Assembly (NCBI GenBank): GCA_902805475.1
Contig: CADCSX010000005.1
Location: 1,375,501-1,439,500 of the forward strand
DNA length: 64,000 nucleotides
DNA from: Entonaema liquescens
Lineage: Eukaryota; Ascomycota; Sordariomycetes; Xylariales; Xylariaceae
Direction: 5' to 3'
The notes beneath the pieces are model-generated. The model was not told where the DNA came from. It did no database searches and saw only the letters and a list, made by a program, of their open reading frames with translations. Shown here in pieces: positions 47,821 to 62,053 of the stretch. The position numbers and the translations under genes are program-made. Each line of letters begins with the position of its first letter. Position 1 is the stretch's first letter.

Positions 47821-50800
47821 TTAGAATCCCTTAAATGGATCGTCTCGGAAGTAATCTTCTTCCCCTGCTCTGCTTCCAGAATAGTAGGAATCTGTGCCGC
47901 GCGTGCCACGAGAAGTGTAGCTGTCCCGATGCCTACTGCGGCTGCGACGGCGACGAGCTTCTTTACTCCGTCGGCGGGCTCTGTATCGCCACTCCTCTTG
48001 CTCGTCTGGGTGGTCTTCAAATCGCGGGAATGCTAATGGGCTAATAAATGCTTCCATCCGCACGGTACCAATCGCTTCGAAGAAATTGCCTGGTGTCCGC
48101 GATGATGCTTCCGACGTTCGTTGGGAGCCAGCTGAGCTCATACCCCAGGTCATATTGCTGGATCCCTGTGACTGATAGATATCGGACGAGCCCGCTGTAT
48201 CCACGCTGTTGCCCGCGGTACTGTTCGTCGAGGCATGGTAGGAACTGCTATGGCTCGCCGGTCCCGAAAAGCCTCGGAATGAGAGCGGTGGCGGGACGTG
48301 GCCACCTGTGTTGCTCCTTTTACGACCATGAAGGACAACTTGGTTCGCCCGCTCGTGTACTCGATCCTGCGACCTTTCATGGAATCGCGGGATGAAGGGA
48401 GGCTCTGCTGCTTCTCGCGACAGGTCACGCTGATGGGTAGGTATCGGAGGGAATGACTCCTGTTGGGCTGATAGGGATTCCTCCAAATGATTGGTGGTTG
48501 GAATAGGGTCATGGCGAGCCATCAAAGCAGGGTTTCTTCCCTTTGTGAGCCTAATTGAGTCACGAATGCCTGGTCTTTTAGCTTTCGTTGGAGGCGCCTC
48601 GAAATCAGGCGCCGGACCGATATTTGGTGCGTTAGCTGTCGGGATGATCTCAGGGACGTCCTGCTGTGAATGCGCCAAGAAAGATAGTGATGTCAACCAA
48701 AGGTAGTGCCGCTCAGCTGTTGTGGCAGTAAACTTCAATGCTCTCTGTGGTGTGAGGATAAGGATAGAGCGATTGAAGATCTGGGTGCTGCCTTTAGGTG
48801 GGGGGTTGTCATCCTTTACGTCAAGCACGGATTGTATGGTCACTATAATATGATTAGCGATGCCATCTGAGATCCATGGGGTCGGCAGTACTTACGTTTT
48901 CGGCCTGGCTTGCCCATTAACGCATTGCCAGACGCAGGCTGTTTACTGCTCCATAGGATCGCGCGTTCATAAGGTGCAAGCCATACCCATCGCTTGTGGC
49001 GATCGTTGCTATTCTCCTCCCCGCGGCCGGCGCCATCGGCTACACCAAACGACTTGCGTCTTCTGACGTACTTGAACATCCACTCGCCAACCATCGTCTG
49101 TGCGATAGCATCGACCACAGTAGATGACTGTTGGTTGCTGCCTACGGAACCTGTGTTCGTATTCTCGGTGTTCGCGGTGTTCGTTGAGGGCTGTGACCTA
49201 TGGCTACGGTATCGGGATCCTCCACGCTCCCGACGAGGGGTGGTAATGTCGTTAGTTGGTAGTGGTGGGAGACCTGGACTTTCAGGAGCCTCTTCCGAGG
49301 GAGACATTGGTGGTGGCGGCGAACGGCTACTGTGTCTTCTAGATTTCTGGTTCTGGGGCAACGCTGCTGCCGAACGGCTTTTACGGATGCTACTGCTCCT
49401 ATACGTACCAGCTTTTCGGCCCCGACGTGGCCAGTGTTCGCCATTGTACGTAGGACTACGTTGGCCGTCGCTTGGGGCACTGACGCTGAACGGTGGCTTC
49501 CTCGAGCTCGCTCTCGTAGGAATTGGGAACGGGGGATCCTTCGATTCTAACAAGTCGGGACTTTTCGAGAGGCCTTGATGTGAGGCAATACCGCTCTGAA
49601 TCATAGCTGATTTTCGCATAACACTTGCTCGGGTGCCCATGCCAAATCCAAGAGATCTACCAGCTGCTCCAGTGGTCACTCTGAGGGACGGTTTTCGTGT
49701 TAGACCCTCCGGGGCCTCGGCAAGACGGAAACTGCTGTAAACTTCTGGACCTCCGATCTTGCTCATAACACTCGTCGAGTGTCTACCAGTGACTTTGCTT
49801 TGCTCGGGGGAAGTAGGGGCTATGCTTGATGCTACTCGCTTGTTAGGTTTACTAGGGCCAGTTTTAGGTCTCGGGGCAAGTGCCGTACGGTATTCGGAGT
49901 CGCTTTGGTCACCATCGAATTCATCCAGTTCATCAGAGCTCTGGGCATCGAAACCAGCAAACAGGCTGCTAATACGGTGTGGCCGCCTAACGGGCGCCTT
50001 AGCACTTGATAACGGGCCATCGTCATTGTTACCGGGGTACGCGTCTCGTGTTACAATGTCGTCAACGGTTGGCGATTCCGGGGGCGAGGAAGGAAATTCG
50101 GCGGAGAAGCTTCGTCGACTACTTTCAAGGCGGCGCGGGTTTCGCGGAGGGACGTGTCCAGGCACAGGCGTGAAAGCCTTGCTCTCATCAACTGTAGCAG
50201 TAGTAGGAGTAGTGGTAGGGGACGAAGGTCTTGAAGAGATCGCAGACGGATGAAGATGCGGTGGCAGTTTGTCAAGTCTTTTATCAATCCGAATCTCATC
50301 TGTTTGTACAGAAGCCGACCTCATGGGGGTCGACTGTAAGATAGAAACCTGGCACCCAGCATCTTTGACGTACTGAGGTAAGCGATGCTCACGCGGGCTC
50401 GACGGGCGACTAGTCGGTGGAACGATACTAATGCTCGGTATTGAAAGCGGCGAACTAACTGGCTGTTGTTCAGGTACGGCGGGTTCTGTCTGAGTTCCAG
50501 CTGATGTCGAAACTGTGGCAGCAGCGGGCTTTGTTTCCACAAATACTGGTTGAGATGTGACCAGCAGAGGCGCTTTCTCTAGTGTCTGAGACGCGGTTGA
50601 TACCATCGGTTTCGTTTTAGGTGACTCCATTGGTACTTGCTTGTTCAGATATACCCTCTTGCGACTCTGGTTTGCTTCAATCTCGCCTTCAGCTCGAGAC
50701 GGGCTTTCTGAGCCTGCCAACTTCTCACTCTTCAAGGCAGGCTCTGGCGTTGCCGGCTTTGTTGGTACTACTTTGGGAGATGGAGGTGGTGAGAATTGGA

Positions 50801-51920
50801 CACCGGTGTCAGTATACTGTACCTTCTGAGATACCACAGAGGTCTCATCGTCCTCGCGAATACCGCCCTCGAGCCTGTCGAGTACAGTTTGATTCATAAA
50901 GAGTCTGCTTCGCACCACGCTGCCCGGTCGTATCTGGCTATCAATGCTCTGATTACGTTGATGAGACTTTGACATCATACTGTCTCGACTCTGGTTCCGG
51001 TGGTGCCTTGGGAGCGAGATCACACTTTGGCGGCCATCCGGATCCGTCTGGTAATCATCGTCGTCGTCGAAGTTAAGCTCATCAGCAAGACTGTACCCAT
51101 TCATCTTGCCAAAGCCAGGGCCGCTCATGACCGAATACCGGACGCTGTTAGTCATGCTCATTGTTCGTACACTGCCGCCATCATTATCCTTTTCGGTATC
51201 ACTCTCGAGCTTATCACGATTCCCGCTCATCTGTGCTGCCTGAAAGTTGGCAACATCCTCCAGAACGGCTCTAAGTCTGGTCTCAGCAACGTGTAGTTTC
51301 CGCTCGTATCGACGTCTTTCTTCATCCCACTCATCCTTCTCCTTGGCCCAGAGGTCATGGACTCTCTGAGAATCTTCCTCTTGCGTCCGGACTTTCTTCT
51401 GTGCAGCTTCGAGCCGCCTCCTAGTTTCCGTTATCGCGTCGACTGCTTCATCGCGTTCCTTTGCTAACTCGCCTATAGCTGACGAAGTCCCTCCTTCGAG
51501 TAACGATAGCTGTCGTCTTAAAGATCTACTTTCTTTGGAAGTGTTGGATAGATTTGTCTGGAGTGATTCCTGTTCCTCCTGAGTAGCGTGTAGTGAGCTT
51601 TCGAGACTTTCGATTATCTTGAGTTTTTCCTCCTGGTCCCTTCGTAAGGACAGGATTTCTGAAACTAGGTTCGCATGAAGGGTAGGTGTAAATCGACGAG
51701 GATCGAGAATGCCGAAGTTTTCGTCGGTCTTGACATCTTTCGAGGATCGCTTGTTCTTCTTTTCCATCTTGTCCAGCGGCAATGGGGGAGGAGGTGACGC
51801 TGAACCCCCCGGCGGAGTAGCAGAACGGCGCGACTTCTTTGAGCTTCGCGAGGATGTCCGAGCTGGCGGTGATGCTGCCGCAACACTGCTCAGCTCATCT
51901 TCGGTTTCCCATACGGCCAT
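47821..51920 (-). CDS. apsA: Num1/ApsA-like cortical anchor protein with PH domain
   Basis: Two exons on the minus strand, 51920-48896 and 48842-47821, with a 53-bp intron inside the PH domain, give 1348 residues. The N-terminal region contains ILDPRRFTPTLHANLVSEIL (about 71-90) and a long coiled coil (about 85-240; SLRRDQEEKLKIIESLESSL, then ELAKERDEAVDAITETRRRL). This matches the Num1/ApsA CC domain that binds mitochondria and dynein. A long Ser/Pro-rich disordered middle follows. The PH domain spans about 942-1070 (VGEWMFKYVRRRKSFG; RWVWLAPYERAILWSSKQP; ERHYLWLTSLSFLAHS) and binds PI(4,5)P2 at the cell cortex. After it lies a 280-residue Ser/Arg-rich tail. ApsA of Aspergillus (anucleate primary sterigmata) is needed for nuclear migration. 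This copy appears shorter than Aspergillus ApsA, perhaps through fewer central repeats. Confidence 0.93.
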
Positions 51921-53563
51921 ATCTGCTAGTATTCACGATCTAGCCCGGTTTCCCGGTCGAAGATAGTGGCGTCTATGAGACACAGAACAGAGCAGAGCAG
52001 ACCCAACTCACATCGACTCCAGATTTGCACCTCTTTTGTTCAATCTTAGAAAAGGGTCCAAACGCCAGTCTCCACTATGCTAACCCCTGTTGACAGTGGG
52101 GTGATTGTTCTGCGTGGGAAAAGAGTGACGATGTGCGAGTGGGCTCTGCATTAATACAACCAACTCCACAATTAGCACTATTCCTTGCAGAGGCATGGGA
52201 TGCCAGGGATGGATGCGAGCTTGGACACTTTAAAACGTACCAGGCGTAATGAATGGTAAGTCATGGAAATTACCGACTCTAACTTGTATTGCCAGCCTCG
52301 GTCAGTGATTTCACAGAGTATGATTCCGTCATTTCTGTTGCAGTTGGCCATTATGCTTAAGACGGCATGAGACCATACAAACTCAGATCTGCATCTAGCT
52401 TGAGAGATCAAGAGGAAAAATAGCAAGAAATGGTATGCACTTACATAAGCTCGCTCAGATACACACAATAGTTCGTTCCGTATTAGTTAACTATTCTTGG
52501 TAAAGTAGCGTAAGTAATAAGAGTAAAGTCGAGTCTTCGGCGCATGAGTCTTATTACGCTTGGCAGGCCGTTATAGAATTAGAACTAGTATAGGATATGC
52601 TCCAGCTTTGGTACTCAAGCTAATTGGACGAGGCTCGAGGTGACGTGTACACAGATGAAAGGATATACTGAAGTATGCAGCTTATAAGTGAACTAGTTCC
52701 TATGAAAGCCAGCAATTAGCTATTGCGCCGCAATTAGTTGAAGTTTAATAGTCCAAGGAAAAAAGATATCAGAAAACTCAACGTCGGCGCTTTTCAACTT
52801 ACAAAATACAAAGTTAAAAGTTGTACAACGAAATGAAACGGTTTGTCAAATTATGCTAGTCAAAAAAGGAAGTTCGCGCTCATGAGAATATAATCGAAAG
52901 CTAAGGCCCGGAATCGTTGCGTTATGTCGGACGTCCAAGACGCTCGGTCGAATATGCACGAGTTGGGGTACGTAATGGGTTTCCCCAGAGAACGCAAGGA
53001 CGAGATAGGTAAGACAAAGCGAATGGACTAACGGACGGTAGAACGAACCGAGAAAAGAAAGAGAAGGCAAAAAAGGAGAGGACGCAGCTTGTGGTTAACA
53101 GCCGTACCGGATCATCGTCGCAACTGAGACGGGAAGGAAAAGCAAGATAGAGTTGGTGGTAGAACAGGTCGACAAGATGTCAGAAGCAATGAAAATAGCC
53201 TAACAACAAATCAACCAGGTTCTAGCGTCGTATGTGCACTACAAAGTGATCCGTAATAAAATACCCACTCGACATGGGATACAGGGCCAGAACCATGACG
53301 CCAGGATATACAGTAAGTACTCTATGTAAGTGATAGGTTCACGAAGGGTAAAGAGCGCAAGAGGCAAGAGGCAAGAAACGACCATACTACTACGTACACG
53401 GTTGAAGGCGGAGCATGGGTTAGACGAAGCGGGATGTGCGTTACTAGGTCCTTTGCATATGGGCGTATGTGGAGCAATGATAGAAGCTCAACATCTTTTC
53501 TATCTTTTCGTTATGTTGCTTCTACGTATGTTCGTAATACCCTCGTGTTCGCAAAGTCCAATC

Positions 53564-53589
53564 ACTAGCCGTAGACACTAGCCGTAGAC
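53564..53589 (+). repeat. 13-bp tandem duplication
   Basis: ACTAGCCGTAGAC repeated twice without mismatch. Confidence 0.9.
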
Positions 53590-56500
53590 AAGCATTCTTA
53601 CAGAATCACAGCCTATGAGCTTGCCAACTTGCTAACTTACAAGGTGACGGGCGAGTGACGGGCGAGTGACAGGACATGCTTGACAAGATTATCAGGGGTC
53701 GAAAATTTGACCAAGCGGTTCCAAATCCGTGGAATAAGCAGGTGCTAAAATCAAAGAGACGGTACCGGACGGGGGCTCCCCTGAATGGCTAATATGGAAC
53801 TGTCGCCCAGTGGCCCGCCGTAATAGCTTGGCTTCTTGGCAACGTAGGGCCTAGCTAGCCTCTAGGTAAGGTACATTACCAGAGCAAGGTCATATGTAAT
53901 GTACTGTTCCTAGGGAGGTTAGAACGGCGACCCAGAACGGGGGGCGGGGCTTTACTGCAAAGGGATATGTGCAGGTGGTACATAAGTTAGAATCTATTAC
54001 CGTTGAAATGTATGGAGACTAATAATTGACAGCAATAGGCTGACATTTAAAACGACATCAAGGAGGAGAGATGTAATTGGAAAGAAACCGGCCTAACTAC
54101 CAGGTATATGATAAGACAATGGCTGCTTGTTGAGTTGGTGAGTTCTCAGTGGTCATTTTCTCATGCAATAAATATCTCCACTGGGCGAGTTAAAACTATT
54201 GATTCGTTGAAGAAAGTCATTGTTCTCGTCACCCAACACTCAACCACGTATAACTAACGATTACATACTATGTACGTAGGATTTGGCATCTGCAAAGAGC
54301 CGCTTCTACGCACATTCGGCGCGTTAGCGTATTTTAGACAAGCGACAGCGGACGAACTGCGGAATGTGGACCAGTCACAAGTAATTTACAGGGAATATTA
54401 GCATCATTTTAGTGTTGGCAAGCTGGTTAGCTGGTTAGCTGGCCTGGCCTTTTTTCTAAAGCCGTCCAGGGGAGTCTCGCCTGAGAGAAGTGAGGCGTAT
54501 CCCGTCCCCCCCTGGGTGACGAATTTAGAAAAGGAAACTTGACCAAATTCCGAACAAAGTCTAAGTTCAGACGAGCTACTAACTAAGTGTAATTCGAATA
54601 CTAGCTAGGGTATCTTAAAATGTGATATCGAATAGGATGCTCTGGCAGCTATTTGCAATGCCGATCTGGCATGTTTCCCCAACTGTGCCTCCTATTTCAA
54701 ACTGCTACACGTCGTAGTACTGCTATGTATGTAGCTGTTTATGTCCCACGATTGGATAATTCGTATGGTGATTCATATTTGAGGTAACCCCGAACGAACC
54801 AGCGCGGACAATAGACGTTCAGATCTTTCTACCCACCCGTTAATGTTAGGCATTCATTCCCAAATGATCTCTTATCCAAGTACCAATCCCACCCAGAGTA
54901 ATGTTGAAGTGCATATGCAAGGCACAGCCGTTGACAAGACATGCATGGGACGGACCACCCGACAAGGACCATAGCAGGGACAACCTCGACGATGAACATT
55001 TTAGCCATGATCTGTTAGCCTCATTGAGAATAAAATACCACTCTTAAAAAAGACCATTAACACCATTAACACTACGCATATCACCAGGGCTTCGTATTGC
55101 CGAAAGATATCGCTTATGATTTAGATATGTATTCTCAGCTGCAGGTCAGCTCCCCGGATTGCAAAGTCTGTGGGTGAAGGGCACGGACAATCAGAGACTA
55201 GGGAAGATCAGATATTGTATGCAGCTGGAACCCAATTGCTCGGACAGTGGACACGCAAAGCCTACGATGATATCCAATGCCGAGTTTCTGCACCTTTTAC
55301 ATCTTGCAAGACATCTCAACACGCAATCCCTAATCAAGATGAAGCTGCATCGCGAGTCCTTCGGAATATTCCATCGAAATTGTTTCATACGAGCCCACAA
55401 GACCTATAAGCCACTCACCAAATTTGAGTTATATACCAGCTTCCCCTGCTATAAGAGTCCTCTGATAATACGGCGATTTCCTTCGCTTCGTTCGCGAAGC
55501 AGTTTGCAAGTTCTCGAACAGTCAGGGTACAAGGGCCAGCCTATTAAATTTGACAGGTGAGCCTCGGTACTTTCCGGTATCAGCTACATTGGCCGTGGTC
55601 CTCGCGTACAGTTGGTCGGGTTCTAAGGCAATATTTCTGAGGCTGCCCAAACATATCGTTGCCGAACTGACGAAAGAGACTAATCATATCAGTATCAACT
55701 ATCAACTATCAACTTCACATGTTTCAAGGCATAGCATCCACGTAGGCGTAGTCGATGCAGAGAACCCGACAAAATCACCCTTCCATTGACAGCCGGATGC
55801 AACGGTGACCGATGTGACGGACCTGCGTCACCCCGGTCTGGAGAACGGAGCCCTGTTCTGCGATCAACCAAGCACTTCTGCCCAAGCCTTACCCATAGTC
55901 TTTTCAGGGGGAAAAGTGAAGCACGTGTTCCCATGCCGCTAGCAAGGTCTGAATACACTACAGAGAGCCGAGAAGAAACGGGTTTCTTCGCACTTTGGAA
56001 CGCACGATCTTCTGTGTAATAACTTGGCAGCTCGCGAGGCTTAGCAGACCGTTAAGCCTAACAAATAGCCACCCGCGCGGCTGAATGACAGGCTCAAGTA
56101 AATAACAGTCCCTAGTAATAAGCTCATCCTTGAATGTCTTAAGATATGTCAGCGCAGATATGCGATACCTTGCCGTCCCTCCATCAACATTTTAATAACC
56201 CGCCTAAAACTATCCTATCCCATCGCATCCGTAGGCCAATGGCCATTATTCCAAAGCACACTGTAAATAGGCTTTTAAGCAAATAGTGAAAGATGATCAA
56301 ACATAATAACTTTCACACCCTTCCCTGACGCCACTAATAGTCCTAGTTTCAGCCTTTATAAATATCAGGCCAGTTTTAGTTTACCAAGGCGGATTATGGC
56401 GTCCCCGACACATCGGACGCCAAGGCTGGGTTACAGTAGTAGGATCAGAAGCCTAACTTGTTCCAAGATCTATGACAACCTAGCCGTTCTCTACCAAAAA

Positions 56501-58812
56501 CTCACCCGTTCAACGTAGCAGAGCTACTAAACTAGAGCCCTTTACGACCCTCTCGGCGTAGACCCTAGTGGTCACCTCCTAACCAAACTCGGCCGACTAC
56601 CTTACCCGTTACGTCTTTCGCAAGGCTAAAATGAAAGATGTCGGGTTTAATGTGAGGGAGCTCCCACTAGGATCTTCTGAAACTTTAGCTAGGTCAATCA
56701 TCTTCCCTACGAAGAACACTATCCCTCTCATCACGGCCGGTAAGGATCCGCGAAAGGATTTCGAGAATATTCCCGACAAGTCTGGGGTCTCTCAGAAATG
56801 AGCCAACGCCAATCGAGGCTTTCGTCAGCTTTTGATAAGCATTGATTGTAAGGTACTCCCATGCTATGTATGTACGGAAGAACTCCGTAGCAAACATATC
56901 CACGTTTCTGGCTCAAATAACGCTAGCAGAGCAGCTGGTTGGGAAAGGAAATAGCCACAACCAACAGCCACGCTATTATGGTTTCCTCGCTGTGCGTGCG
57001 GCCCGTTTCTCATGTCAGATTTCCACGCGTACTCACCAAAGTAACCTCCCTACTACCCCTTAATGCGGACGTCGATTTTATACAAGAATTTAGAGAATCC
57101 CACCTCCTAAAACAGACCGCGCAGTTCCGAAGGTGAGTTCCGTGAACTAATATCACGACGGTGCTGTTTTTCTGTAGACCGAGAAGGGAGGGAAAAAAGG
57201 AAATAAAATATCTTATTCGGCTAATTCCTAACTCACGCACGTATGAGTCGCTGGTCAGTGCTCCATCCGCCGTCGGATGCGATCGGCTTTGCTTGTATGC
57301 AAGGAGAATCACATCTCGGGGCTTGTGCCACTTTCAACGCACTTGCATAAGATCCCCGAGTTCGCCATCGAAGAGAGAAGAAAAAAACACAATTTTGACA
57401 CGCAAGTAGATAGTAGACTGATCCCTCCTATCCGATATTACGTGTCCGTATTTACTTACAGCGTAAGCTCATAGGCCCATGACCGAGATTTGCAACCCCT
57501 ATTTTTACTGGCTACTCAGATAGATGTCTCTTCTTATGCAGCCCTTTGCTTGATAGGGGGTTAGTATACTAATGCATGCATGCGAGTACCCCGGATTTTC
57601 ATGTCTTGTCGATTCTCCACGAAAAACCTTCCGACAGACCCCTTTGGCTTCGCAATTAGTTCGAGCAGCAAACAGCCGGCTCTCTGCGCATAATCTGTGC
57701 GTACAGCGCAATCAGAACTCCAATCAAGGGGGTTTCCTGTCCTTGAAGACAGGTAAGTAGTAGATCATCAGTTATCATGAAAACATACGTTTATGCACGT
57801 GTGCAGGATCCGGAAAGCGTACTACTAAGGTTCTTACGCAAGGGAACGTTGAGGCTCAATCATCTCCGCATAACGAAAAGTAATATAGCTGGACTGTGCT
57901 GGGGAGCAATAACACTTAAAGGCACTACTGCATGGCCTAGTTCGGGAATCGTCCCGTTTGTTCATAAGAACTAACATGTCAGATTATACAGACCGCCCTT
58001 CGTGAGTGGTTGGTTAAGAGGCGTTCTCTGATTTCCGCAAGGTGGAGTTATCTTTTACTTTTGAATCGTCCCTCGCCCGATCGTCTCTGTCCAAGACAAT
58101 TCAACTTGAGACTTCATGGCTGGTTGAGGGTTGGTTGGCTGACCCTACGATCCGAAGTCCCGTAAGGTAAGACGAACCTCGGTGCTCCAAATATAGGAAG
58201 TCAATTCAAAAATTGCCCAAGTTCGGGCTTTTCGGTCAAATGAATGAGATATCTGCCCCAGCCAATCAACCTACCCATCACTAAGAAATCTACACATCGT
58301 GGAATCTTGGCGGATTACGTATTTTGTAGGAAAGGGGAAAACAATATTTAAATTACCTAGATTTCCACTACGAATTGCCCAGACCCGGTATTTGATATTA
58401 CTCGAATGATGTGTTACCATTACTTGTCCTACGGCGAGTTTTCGTAGGCTCCCTGGACGACGTAGGACTAACATGGATGAGAGTATATACGAATTTAAAT
58501 TCAAGAAAAAAAAAACTTTGAGGAGGATTCGTAAACTGTCTGCACGCCAAGTCTTTCACGTGTCCCTATCGACATCTCGATCTAAGATCATGCGTATAAA
58601 AACACACAGGCAATAAGCCGTGGGTGGAGCCATACCAACGTTGCTGTCGATCTCGCCCTACGCGGCCCCATATACCGGTAGCCCGAAAGGCTATTATATG
58701 GCAACCGTGGTTTTCTCACCTGAGGCTGCACTAGAACATCCGCGGCGTTGAGATTATTATTGTTGTATGCTTACAGAACGTATGATCCGGCGGCAGCCAC
58801 AGCATTCCCTAA

Positions 58813-58832
58813 CTCTAGCTAGCTAGCTAGCT
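58813..58832 (+). repeat. (CTAG)n microsatellite
   Basis: About five tandem self-complementary tetramers. Confidence 0.85.
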
Positions 58833-61228
58833 CCAGGAGTGGCTTTAATTAAGAAACATAAGATTAGTTGCACGGCATCCCCAACAAAGACGTTGATGCT
58901 ATCTATGTACGGTTGTACGGTGCGCGCGAGATCCCGCGCTTTTCCATATGTATATCTAAGGGAGAATATATGGACAATGTGTAGTCTGATCAAGACGTGC
59001 AGAGTGAACTTTTTCAGGTTAACTTACGTTTTCACATCGGAGAAGACGGATAATGGCGTGGCCCACGGGGAAGAAGGACGAACTCGTCAGCCTCGAGTGC
59101 CAATTAGCTAGCCCCTTGACTAGGAAGAGCCGCCACCTAGTTAGAAAACGTCTAGATACGTGCGGAATGGATACCCGGCGTCGACTAAGGGACCCTTGTG
59201 TCCTCGATAGATCCAAAGCGGCGCGGTGCAGCAGTAAATAGATACTAGTCCAAATACATACATATCCTGAGGAGACTAGCTATGTGTAATGTCGTCTTCG
59301 ACGAGAGAGTAAAGTACGATGGAGGCCCCTTCGAGCCTAAGTAACAAAAGCTGTTCACAACATTACTTTATAGACATGCACAAAGCCCTGGTTAGTTTCT
59401 ATTATCAATAGGTTATCAATAAAGAAATGTATAATAGTTGCGAGAAGAATAGTTCACGTATCGAGAGAACCCCCTAGGTTAGAACCTCTTAACATACTTC
59501 TTATACTTACACTAATTATGCGAGAACGGATGTAATTTTGCTTTTGCCCCCTGGTGAAACTCCTTTAGAGATGAGGACATAACAATGTATGATTTGATAG
59601 TTCTATATGAATATATTTTGAAAGGCCTCCCATGTGCTATATTTACTGCACTGATTCAACTCGGAGCTTATTTCAATGTATCATTCATATTCTACCATGA
59701 TGAACCATGAACTAAGCGGTGCGATTGTAGCCTTTTTTATTCTTAAGGGAACATTTCAAATTCCAATCGAGACTCCGCAGCACCGTAATATGGCCAGTGA
59801 TTAATTACGGCCATTGATCGTGAGCATTGGTTATCTCAACGCAAAAGAGACCTGGAAAGAGGATCGTATTCCCATGTAAGACATAATTATGTCTAAGCCA
59901 ATAATAGATACAAATAGAGATAGGAAAAAAAAAAAAAAACCCAGAAATAGGTAGAGTAAGTCAATATATGTATAATTCGTGGACGCCCAAGGACACAGTC
60001 ACTACACCCAAGACAGGCTAACAAATGAGAACTACTCGATTCCACTCATACCTGTTCTACTTATTAGTAGCTGGTATTTGGTACCGCTGGTTTCGGCATT
60101 GCTATATTTGTGGTCATGTACAGCAGTGATAGAGAATAGGATATAGTTAGATCCAAATATATCTTGCAAAGCTTCTCTTCATTAAGCGTGAGGTTATATG
60201 GGCGCAGGCCACACAGTCCCACCCTTTTTTCTTTTGGCAAGTTGTTCTCGTCCAGTATAAGGCCAGCTTACTCCTATATTTATGCACCTCGAGACACTCT
60301 CAGGAGTATCCCAACTACTATTGATAAAGGTTCGCTCATTATTGGAATGGTGATGGTTAACTATGAGGCGGAGAATAAATGTTGGTAGGCCGAAAGACAT
60401 ATAGAATTCTCTTGTTTTACAATGGAGATATGTGAGTGACTTTACTGATGACTAGCTAATATTGATATTGCTACGACTTTGTTAAGTTACCTAGGTGTAG
60501 ATAAGATTTGCTATCTATAAAAGGATGCTCGTTGACGAGGATATGCTTTCACGTAGAGTTCTAGGTTATCAGGAATGTATAGAGTACCCGACGTTTTTGT
60601 ATAGTATAGAAATCTTGATAGCTTGAAGACACGAAACTCTCACGACGAAATTCCTTCTACCCTTATCGGTAGTCTCAATTGCAACCTTAACCGTGTGGGA
60701 ATAGCATGTCATTCGTATAATATATTGGTGGAATTGTATAGGTGGGTGATGAGAAGACAACTATTACAGCACTACAACTCGATATTCTTATTATACCGAC
60801 TTAGCCGCAAAACAGTAACTATAGAAGTGTATAGAATGTTATATGAGTGAGTGCAGCGTCTTGGATGGTCATGTAGTAGTGAAGAAACTATCCACAGAGA
60901 ATGTGATAAATATCGATCCAGTAAAATAAAGAAACATATGTCGCAATTTAAAAGCCAATGTTGGCATTATGACTATTCGAAGTTACTGCATGCTGGGAAG
61001 CATGTTGGGAAGCATGTGAAGATCGAGACTGGAAATGGGTTGTAAGGAGAATCTCGGCATATACCATGTTGACTTTCGGTAGTAAAAAGGGCGTACAACT
61101 CTACAAAGCTACCCCACACTTCCGATGAGCGGATCACTTCATCATCTAGATAACCTTCGGCTCGTCAGCACATCTCGCAGATTCATAAAGCTACCTAGTA
61201 ACTGGTTCTCCCCGTGCCACGTACGAGG

Positions 61229-62053
61229 ATGGTTAAAATGGCAAATTCCATTCCCGAAGCGCTTCGGAACGTGAAAGCCTTGACTTTTGATGTTTTTGGC
61301 ACGGTAGTGGACTATCGCTCGAGTGTTCACCAGGAACTCTTGAAGCGTGCCCGGGAGAAGACGACGTCTCCGACATTCGGCACATTGCCCGAACCGTCTC
61401 AGACTCGCCTAAAAGCGATGACCGATGACGATTGGGCCACGTTTACTCAGGAATGGAGGACGACATACTACGTATTTACGCGGGACTTTGTGCCTGGCAA
61501 GTCGGAGTGGAAGGATGTTGATACTCATTTCTACGACGCTCTCCGGGATCTTCTAGACAAATGGGGACTTGCCGGTATCTACACAGACGACGAGGTGCGG
61601 TCCATAAACCAGATCTGGCACCACCTCAAGCCTTGGGACGACTCCGCGGCAGGCATCCAGCGGCTGGGGACTCGACTTGTCACATCGACGCTATCCAATG
61701 GCAACCAAGCCCTCCTCAAAGATCTTAACGAGTACGGGGGTCTGGGCTTCCGGAAAATTATATCATCTGCCGACTTTGGCGCTTATAAGCCGCACCCGAG
61801 TACGTATCTAGGCGCCGCAAATACCCTTGGCTTCCGACCCGAGGAGGTGGCTATGGTTGCGGCTCATCTGGGGGATCTTGCGGGAGCACGGTCGAATGGT
61901 CTTAGAACGATCTACGTGGAACGACCCGAGGAAGAATCCTGGGGTGTCGAAGAAGACCGCTACAAGGAAGCTCGGAAATGGGTCGACCTATGGGTTGCTC
62001 AAGATGAAGAGGGGTTTCTTGAAGTAGCGAGGAAGCTCGGTATACCTGAGTGA
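61229..62053 (+). CDS. HAD-superfamily hydrolase, L-2-haloacid dehalogenase type
   Basis: A single-exon frame of 274 residues from the ATG at 61229 (a second in-frame ATG three codons on, MANSIPE, is also possible). The HAD motifs are present in order. Motif I is LTFDVFGTVVD with nucleophile Asp21. Motif II is LVTSTLSNGNQAL, with the Ser/Asn typical of type II haloacid dehalogenases. Motif III is the Lys in FGAYKPHPSTYLGA. Motif IV is AAHLGDLAGARSNGLRTIYV with the acid-binding Asp. The cap insert between motifs I and II, with two Trp residues, fits the haloacid-dehalogenase subgroup. Fungal members are broadly distributed and their substrates mostly unknown. The protein is probably cytosolic. 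Confidence 0.93.
   Translation: MVKMANSIPEALRNVKALTFDVFGTVVDYRSSVHQELLKRAREKTTSPTFGTLPEPSQTRLKAMTDDDWATFTQEWRTTYYVFTRDFVPGKSEWKDVDTHFYDALRDLLDKWGLAGIYTDDEVRSINQIWHHLKPWDDSAAGIQRLGTRLVTSTLSNGNQALLKDLNEYGGLGFRKIISSADFGAYKPHPSTYLGAANTLGFRPEEVAMVAAHLGDLAGARSNGLRTIYVERPEEESWGVEEDRYKEARKWVDLWVAQDEEGFLEVARKLGIPE

Larger units (their letters stand above)
51921..61228. other. 9.3-kb region without a recognisable gene
   Basis: Searched on both strands. Only short frames occur (the longest, 133 codons at 55159-55560), none with a known domain or a convincing splice pattern. Composition is intermediate, much less AT-rich than 1-3720. There are short perfect tandem duplications (13 bp x2 at 53564-53589; 11 bp x2 at 53644-53669; 8 bp units at 54418-54441; 12-13 bp x2 at 60989-61018) and a CTAG repeat at 58813-58832. 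An A-run lies at about 59927-59939. It may hold lineage-specific genes, non-coding RNA or decayed transposons that I cannot recognise. Confidence 0.5.

Noticed and set aside
54850..55010. Minus-strand relic resembling a small Pmp3-type membrane protein
   Set aside because: A frame reading NGCALHMHFNITLGG and onward has similar spacing to the Pmp3 core, but key residues differ and the two halves lie in different frames.
55159..55560. 133-codon plus-strand frame
   Set aside because: No domain, no compositional contrast with the surroundings, and another frame on each strand is open over the same stretch.
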